A stretch of 64,000 bases of DNA. Origin: Eucommia ulmoides. Lineage: Eukaryota; Streptophyta; Magnoliopsida; Garryales; Eucommiaceae. Below the pieces are notes generated by a model. The model was given only the letters and a program-made list of their open reading frames with translations, did not search any database and was not told the origin of the DNA. The stretch is from NCBI GenBank assembly GCA_016647705.1, contig CM028336.1, positions 9,813,380-9,877,379 of the forward strand, read 5' to 3'. A program made the translations under genes and the position numbers. This document shows positions 59,389 to 64,000 of the stretch, in pieces; the stretch's first letter is position 1; each line of letters opens with the position of its first letter.

Positions 59389-61020
59389 GTCAATCCTCAC
59401 CCCGGACACTCGTCATGTGGGGCCGTCGTGACGTAGTCATGACACCTCCCAACTGACTAGCCAACCTCAATACGTCGATAACAAAAGTGTAAATCTATAC
59501 AACACATATAATAGTCCCTTCTAATAGGGATACACTGTCCCGAACACAAATACAATCAAACAAATCCCTTGAACCTCACTTAGATTTCATTCCTGATATC
59601 TCGTCCCCAAAATTTTCTTCAAATGACTCCTTCACGTGACCCGCATAATTCTATCTAGCGCCAGTAGGGGACCGACCGACTCCTAACTATTTTACCTGTG
59701 AGTGTACTGCCATCTTAGTAAAAATATTTTGTAATAATAAATCATTCTATAACATCTAACTGGATTAAGTATTGAGTATAGAACCAACACGTAACTAGTA
59801 AAATTCTCCATAATATAAGCAGTGAAAATAAAGCAATAAATATAAGTTCTATTCCAACCCATCTAGTAAAATAATACCAATCACCATAATAAATAATAAA
59901 TCACCCAATATAAGTAAAACATCACATCTCAAACACACATCTTAAACCACCACTCCACCACAACACACACAGGCTAACCATAGTGATCGTTTTAACCTCA
60001 CGATCAGGAGTTGCAACGGTACCGTAACATTCGTAGGAATGCCTTCCTACGAAATGTCCATACCTCTTTTTGGGGAGAAATATAACTATCCACATCCTAT
60101 GGGAAGAATCCACACCCCTTACAGGGAGAAATAAAATTCACACCCCTTGTGGGAAGAACAACTATGGTATCGTCAAAATCATCAGTATAGTTAAAAATCC
60201 ACATCATTTATGGGAAGAAATATATTTTCACTCCATATCGTCAAAAATTCACACCCCTTATGGGGAGAATATAAACCACACCCCTTTTTGGGGGGGAATT
60301 TCCAAAATCGTGTTTTTCCCTCTTCTTTTTAAAAGTACCACCAATTTCAGTAAAAGAACCAGTTTTTCCACATTTGTTTTTAGAAAACCAAGCATTTTTA
60401 GAAAATCATATATTTTCCACTTTCTTTCCAAAACCCGCCATATCCAACGAAAATTATTTTCTGTATCCTTCTTTTTAGAAATTGACACAACCCCCTGGAA
60501 ATTCATTTTTTATCATCTCAACCCAAAACCCTACTTGATCCATATCATTTATGAAATCATACAGTGTAAGTAAGCACAAATGTCATCGTATATATATAGA
60601 AAATAGTTTGGTAAGAAGACAGTACACTCACCTCGTTAACCGCTCTCCAAAACCTTCACTAACCACACCCTATCGGGACACCGGTGTCTGCGAGCCTAAT
60701 AGCAACAGAGCCTAAATTAATACCTTATCTAAAACATCTGAATCATGCAATGCAGACCTTATGTTCCAAATCGTTACTATTTTATGTATCACGTAATTAA
60801 AATTAATTAATCGTTAGGAAATTGTTACGATTTTGGGATTTGTAACGCTAAATAAAATTTAATTTAACGAAAATTATTAATCGATTGAAATTTCACCTGT
60901 TTCCGAATCGTTTGGCGACCACGAGATGGGTTTTTGATTTTTCAGTGGGGTGGTATGTGTAATTCCTTTTTCTCTTTTTTTTTTCTCTCTTTTTTTTTTT
61001 TTTCTTTTTGCCTTCTTCTT

Positions 61021-61054
<34 letters not shown>

Positions 61055-62227
61055 CGTTTCTGTTCTGTTTTGGTTTCCGCCGGCCGGCCATGCACCACCC
61101 GTTGGCAACCACCCTCACACACCCAACAGCCGCTTCGTCGGACCAAAACGGAGACCCACGCAGCCGCCGACCGAACAAAACCGACACACACATACACCCA
61201 CTTGAAAACCGAACGGTATACCCACCCACCAAAAATCGACGGCCGGACACACCCCGCCACGGCGACCCATGACCCCCGGCTGACCACCCAATACATACAC
61301 GAAGTCGACGAACACACACACACGTCTGAACCACACGCCCACACATGCCGAAACACATACACCCACGTACACTGTCGGAAAACAGAGCACCCACGACCTG
61401 ACACACACATGCACACAGCTATATACCCACTCTCCGAACGACGGTCGCCCGAACAGCGCTCACTTCGCCGGCGACACACACACACCACCGGCTGGACGAA
61501 CGGACACACACACGTACAACCGGAGCCCACTGCCGACCTCCCTCTCTCTCTCCTCTATTTCTTGTTCTTAGTTTACAGCCAACACACACACACACTCCAC
61601 TTACCCAACCGGAGAGACGGGGACGACACCCTCACCGGACCAACAACGACGCCCACCAACGACACCACAACGGCGATTGAACAACACACACACTGCACCT
61701 CCGTCGGAGCAACGGCTGCGATCCGAAACCTACCACCGTCGAATCCTCTCTCTCTATTTCCTGATTTCTTTTGTAATTTCAGATCTGATGAGATTTTTTT
61801 GTTCAGTACATACGCATGAAGATCTATATATTGCATGTACGTAGTGGGTTCAATTCATCCAGGCGTGCCACATCACTGCTCTTTCCATTTCTTGCCGGCG
61901 GTTTGCACGTCCGAACACATAGGTATATATATAAAATAAACTTTTTAATTAATTACTCTTTCCTCCCCCAACTTCTTTTAAATCTTAGTTTTAATCAATT
62001 TCAATTTTTAAAAGTTTCTAAGATTTGCAATTTCACCCCTTTAAGTTTCAATTAAAAGTTAAATGTCAATTTTACCCCCCCAAAGTTTGGATTTAATGTT
62101 TCTAAATTTGCGAATTGACCCCTAGATTTTTAATTTGAATTTTTATTGACCCAATTTCACCCCAAATTTTCTTAGTTACTCTAAAATGCAACTAAAATAA
62201 CGTACATGCTACGATTGAGGTCTTACA
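59389..62227 (-). repeat. 3' LTR of the chromovirus, about 2.84 kb
   Basis: The right border is fixed by TGTAAGACC following the purine tract. The left border, tgtcaatcctcacc at 59389, is inferred from the break in the RRM remnant and may be off by a few bases. Inside are palindrome-like words cacaccccttatggggagaa repeated at 60090-60300, a run of about 35 T (61020-61055) and a CA-rich tract (61170-61720). Confidence 0.7.
61020..61055. repeat. Poly-T tract in chromovirus LTR
   Basis: More than 30 T in a row, with further T-rich sequence before it (60968-61010). It creates spurious lysine- or phenylalanine-rich reading frames. Confidence 0.9.
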
Positions 62228-64000
62228 ACTCTTCCCTCTTAGAAGAAATTTCGTCCCAAAATTTTATTATCTTAGTCGAATAAATATGGGTATCTATTTC
62301 TCATCCCGTCTTTTCGCTCTCATGTCACATCTTCCACTGCATGACTGCGCTATAACACCTCGACTAAAGGAATCATTTTCGTTCGCAACACTTGGTCTTT
62401 ACGGCTTAGGATTTGGACTGACTCCTCAACATAGGTCAAATCTGTTTCCAACTCGATCAGCTGTGAAGTCAACACATGAGAAAGGTCTGGCACATATTTT
62501 CAGAGCATCAATACATAGAAAACGTTGTGTAGTCGAGATAACTCTGGCAGTAACGCAAGTCTATACGCTGTCGTGTCAACCCGATCTAAAATTTCATATG
62601 GTCCTATGTACCCTTGGACTTAACTTCCATTTCTTCCCGAACCTCATTATGCCTTCCCATAGAGAAATATGCAAAACACATGATGTCCCATCTCCAACTT
62701 CAACTCCCGTCGGCACTTGTCTGCATAACTTTTTCGTCGACTTCGAGCGAATATTAATTTATATCGAATCACCTTGATTTCGTCTACTGTCATTTGGGCG
62801 ATATCCGACATCAGCAATTTCTTTTCTCCTACCTCAGTCCATTAGACTAGGGTTATCTCCTACCATACAACGCTCCATACGGGGCCATCTTGATTGTCGA
62901 ATGGTAACTGTTATTGTAGGCAAATTCCATTAACGTCAGATGATCATCCCAGCTACCAGGAAATTCCAGAACACATCCCCTCAACATATCTTCTAATATC
63001 TGAATTGTATGCTCTGATTGTTCGTTCGTCTGAGGATGGAAAACGGTACTAAATTTCAACTCAGTACCCAAAGCAGTCTGGAGACTCAGCTAGAACCTCG
63101 AAGTAAATCTCGGATCTTTAACCAATACTATGGAACCCGGTGCGCCATGCAATCTAACAATCTCATCAATATATAGTTGGGTATACTTATCGAGAGAGTA
63201 CGTCATTCTTACAGCCAGAAAATAAGCAAACTCGGTAGGCCTATCAACGATCATCCCAAATGGAATGATGCCCCTTGTTGAGTACGGGTAATCTTGAAAC
63301 GAAATCCATCATGATATGCTCCCATTTTCACTCTGAAATAAGTAAAGACTACAATAACCCACCTGAACTTTGGTGCTTAATCTTAACTTACGAACAAACA
63401 AGACACCTGGCAACAAATTCCGCGATTTCCCATTTCATTCCGATCCACCAATAATGTTTTTGCAAAATGCGATACATTTGGTATTGTTTGGATGCATTGT
63501 GTATGCTGAACTATGCGCTTCCTCCTAGACATCCCTTCTCCAATTGACGTCACCAGGCACACACAACCTATTTTCCATCATCCACACCTCATCGTTTTTC
63601 CTGACATGAAAATTCGCTCTGTGACCACTTCTCCCTTCATCTCGAATCTTTTCCAATTAAATATCTGACTTCTGAGCTTCGATAATACGATCAATCAACG
63701 TCGGCCTCAAAGTCAAAGTTGCAAGCAATGCAACCGTCTGACCAACTGCTAACTGAACTCACAATGATCCTAAATCGTCATACAGATTAGTATGAACGAC
63801 TCTTATGTGCGCGACCAAACTCGCCGATTCCTAACTCAACACATCCGCTACAACATTAGCTTTTTCCCGGGTGATAGCGGATAGTGTAATCATAGTCTTG
63901 ACCAGTTCTATCCAACGTCTCTACCTCAAATTTAATTCCTACTAAGTAAACAGATATTTCAAACTTTGGTGGTCGGTGTAGATTTCACACGTCTCGCCAT
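62228..64000 (-). pseudogene. Chromovirus pol remnant, integrase region
   Basis: The clearest part (62853-63260, minus strand) reads VDRPTEFAYFLAVRMTYSL, IDEIVRLHGAPGSIV, then KDPRFTSRF, a TAG where the family has Trp, and LQTALGTELKFSTVFHPQTN, with SEHTIQILEDML and EFAYNNSYHSTI after it. The second catalytic Asp of the DDE triad appears lost (SIVLVKDPRF instead of the usual SD-x-DPRF). Further right, traces of the zinc-binding domain are seen (YWW-type segment near 63440), heavily shifted. Further left, the post-integrase region is only recognisable in fragments. Confidence 0.75.

Larger units (their letters stand above)
59389..64000 (-). mobile_element. Ty3/gypsy chromovirus (Tekay/Del-like), 3' end
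   Basis: On the minus strand, decayed pol (62228-64000 and beyond the window) is followed by a polypurine tract in the context gacgaaatttcttctaag...agggaagagt and then the LTR start TGTAAGACCTC at 62227. The LTR runs to about 59389. The context before the LTR is typical for plant chromoviruses of the Del/Tekay group. The rest of the element lies to the right of the window. Confidence 0.82.

Noticed and set aside
60950-61819. Long plus-strand open frame of 289 codons rich in Thr, His and Pro, and its minus-strand counterparts
   Set aside because: It spans a poly-T run and a CA-rich tract inside the chromovirus LTR. The composition is explained by simple sequence, and no domain is visible.

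Overview
The window is nuclear DNA of a flowering plant, almost certainly a eudicot. The evidence is spliced genes with GT-AG introns whose products match plant-specific families, AT-rich intergenic sequence, and dense plant LTR retrotransposons, TRIMs, MITEs, hAT elements and MULEs. The species cannot be told from the sequence. No bacterial-style operon, CRISPR array or tRNA/rRNA gene was recognised.

Three host genes look intact. (1) A nine-exon phosphoinositide-specific phospholipase C, PLC6-like, 580 aa, + strand, 23249-28542. (2) A two-exon TPR-like protein of about 462 aa, + strand, 41890-43949. (3) A five-exon GT64 glycosyltransferase, GMT1/EPC1-like, 332 aa, - strand, 45095-55953. The GT64 gene is stretched by transposons in every intron, including a 7.4-kb first intron that holds a nested Ty1/copia element.

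Everything else is mainly transposon history. 1-11592: a Ty3/gypsy element of the Tat/Ogre type on the - strand (gag, protease, G-patch, RT, two RNase H domains, integrase). Its 5' LTR is at 9273-11592 and its 3' LTR lies off the left edge; gag and pol each carry a frameshift. 14395-22680: two diverged copies of one block, the first holding a MITE-like element and a solo LTR, with a Pack-MULE-like element (17892-20677) between the copies. 31399-35259: a hAT element with a perfect 8-bp target duplication and a disabled transposase. 36307-40980: a copia-type solo LTR containing a gypsy solo LTR, each with its own 5-bp duplication. 49631-55231: a decayed copia element whose primer-binding site is split by another solo LTR. 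56663-58689: a MULE remnant. 59389-64000: the 3' end of a Tekay/Del-like chromovirus on the - strand, with a 2.8-kb LTR.

No clearly new biological system was found. The most notable structures are the nested insertions datable by target duplications, the Pack-MULE with a gene fragment, tandem arrays inside the gypsy LTR and 3' UTR, the G-box palindromes in that LTR's promoter region, and the protease-G-patch-RT order of the gypsy polyprotein. Exon boundaries come from reading splice sites and conserved protein family features by eye; no alignment or database search was run.
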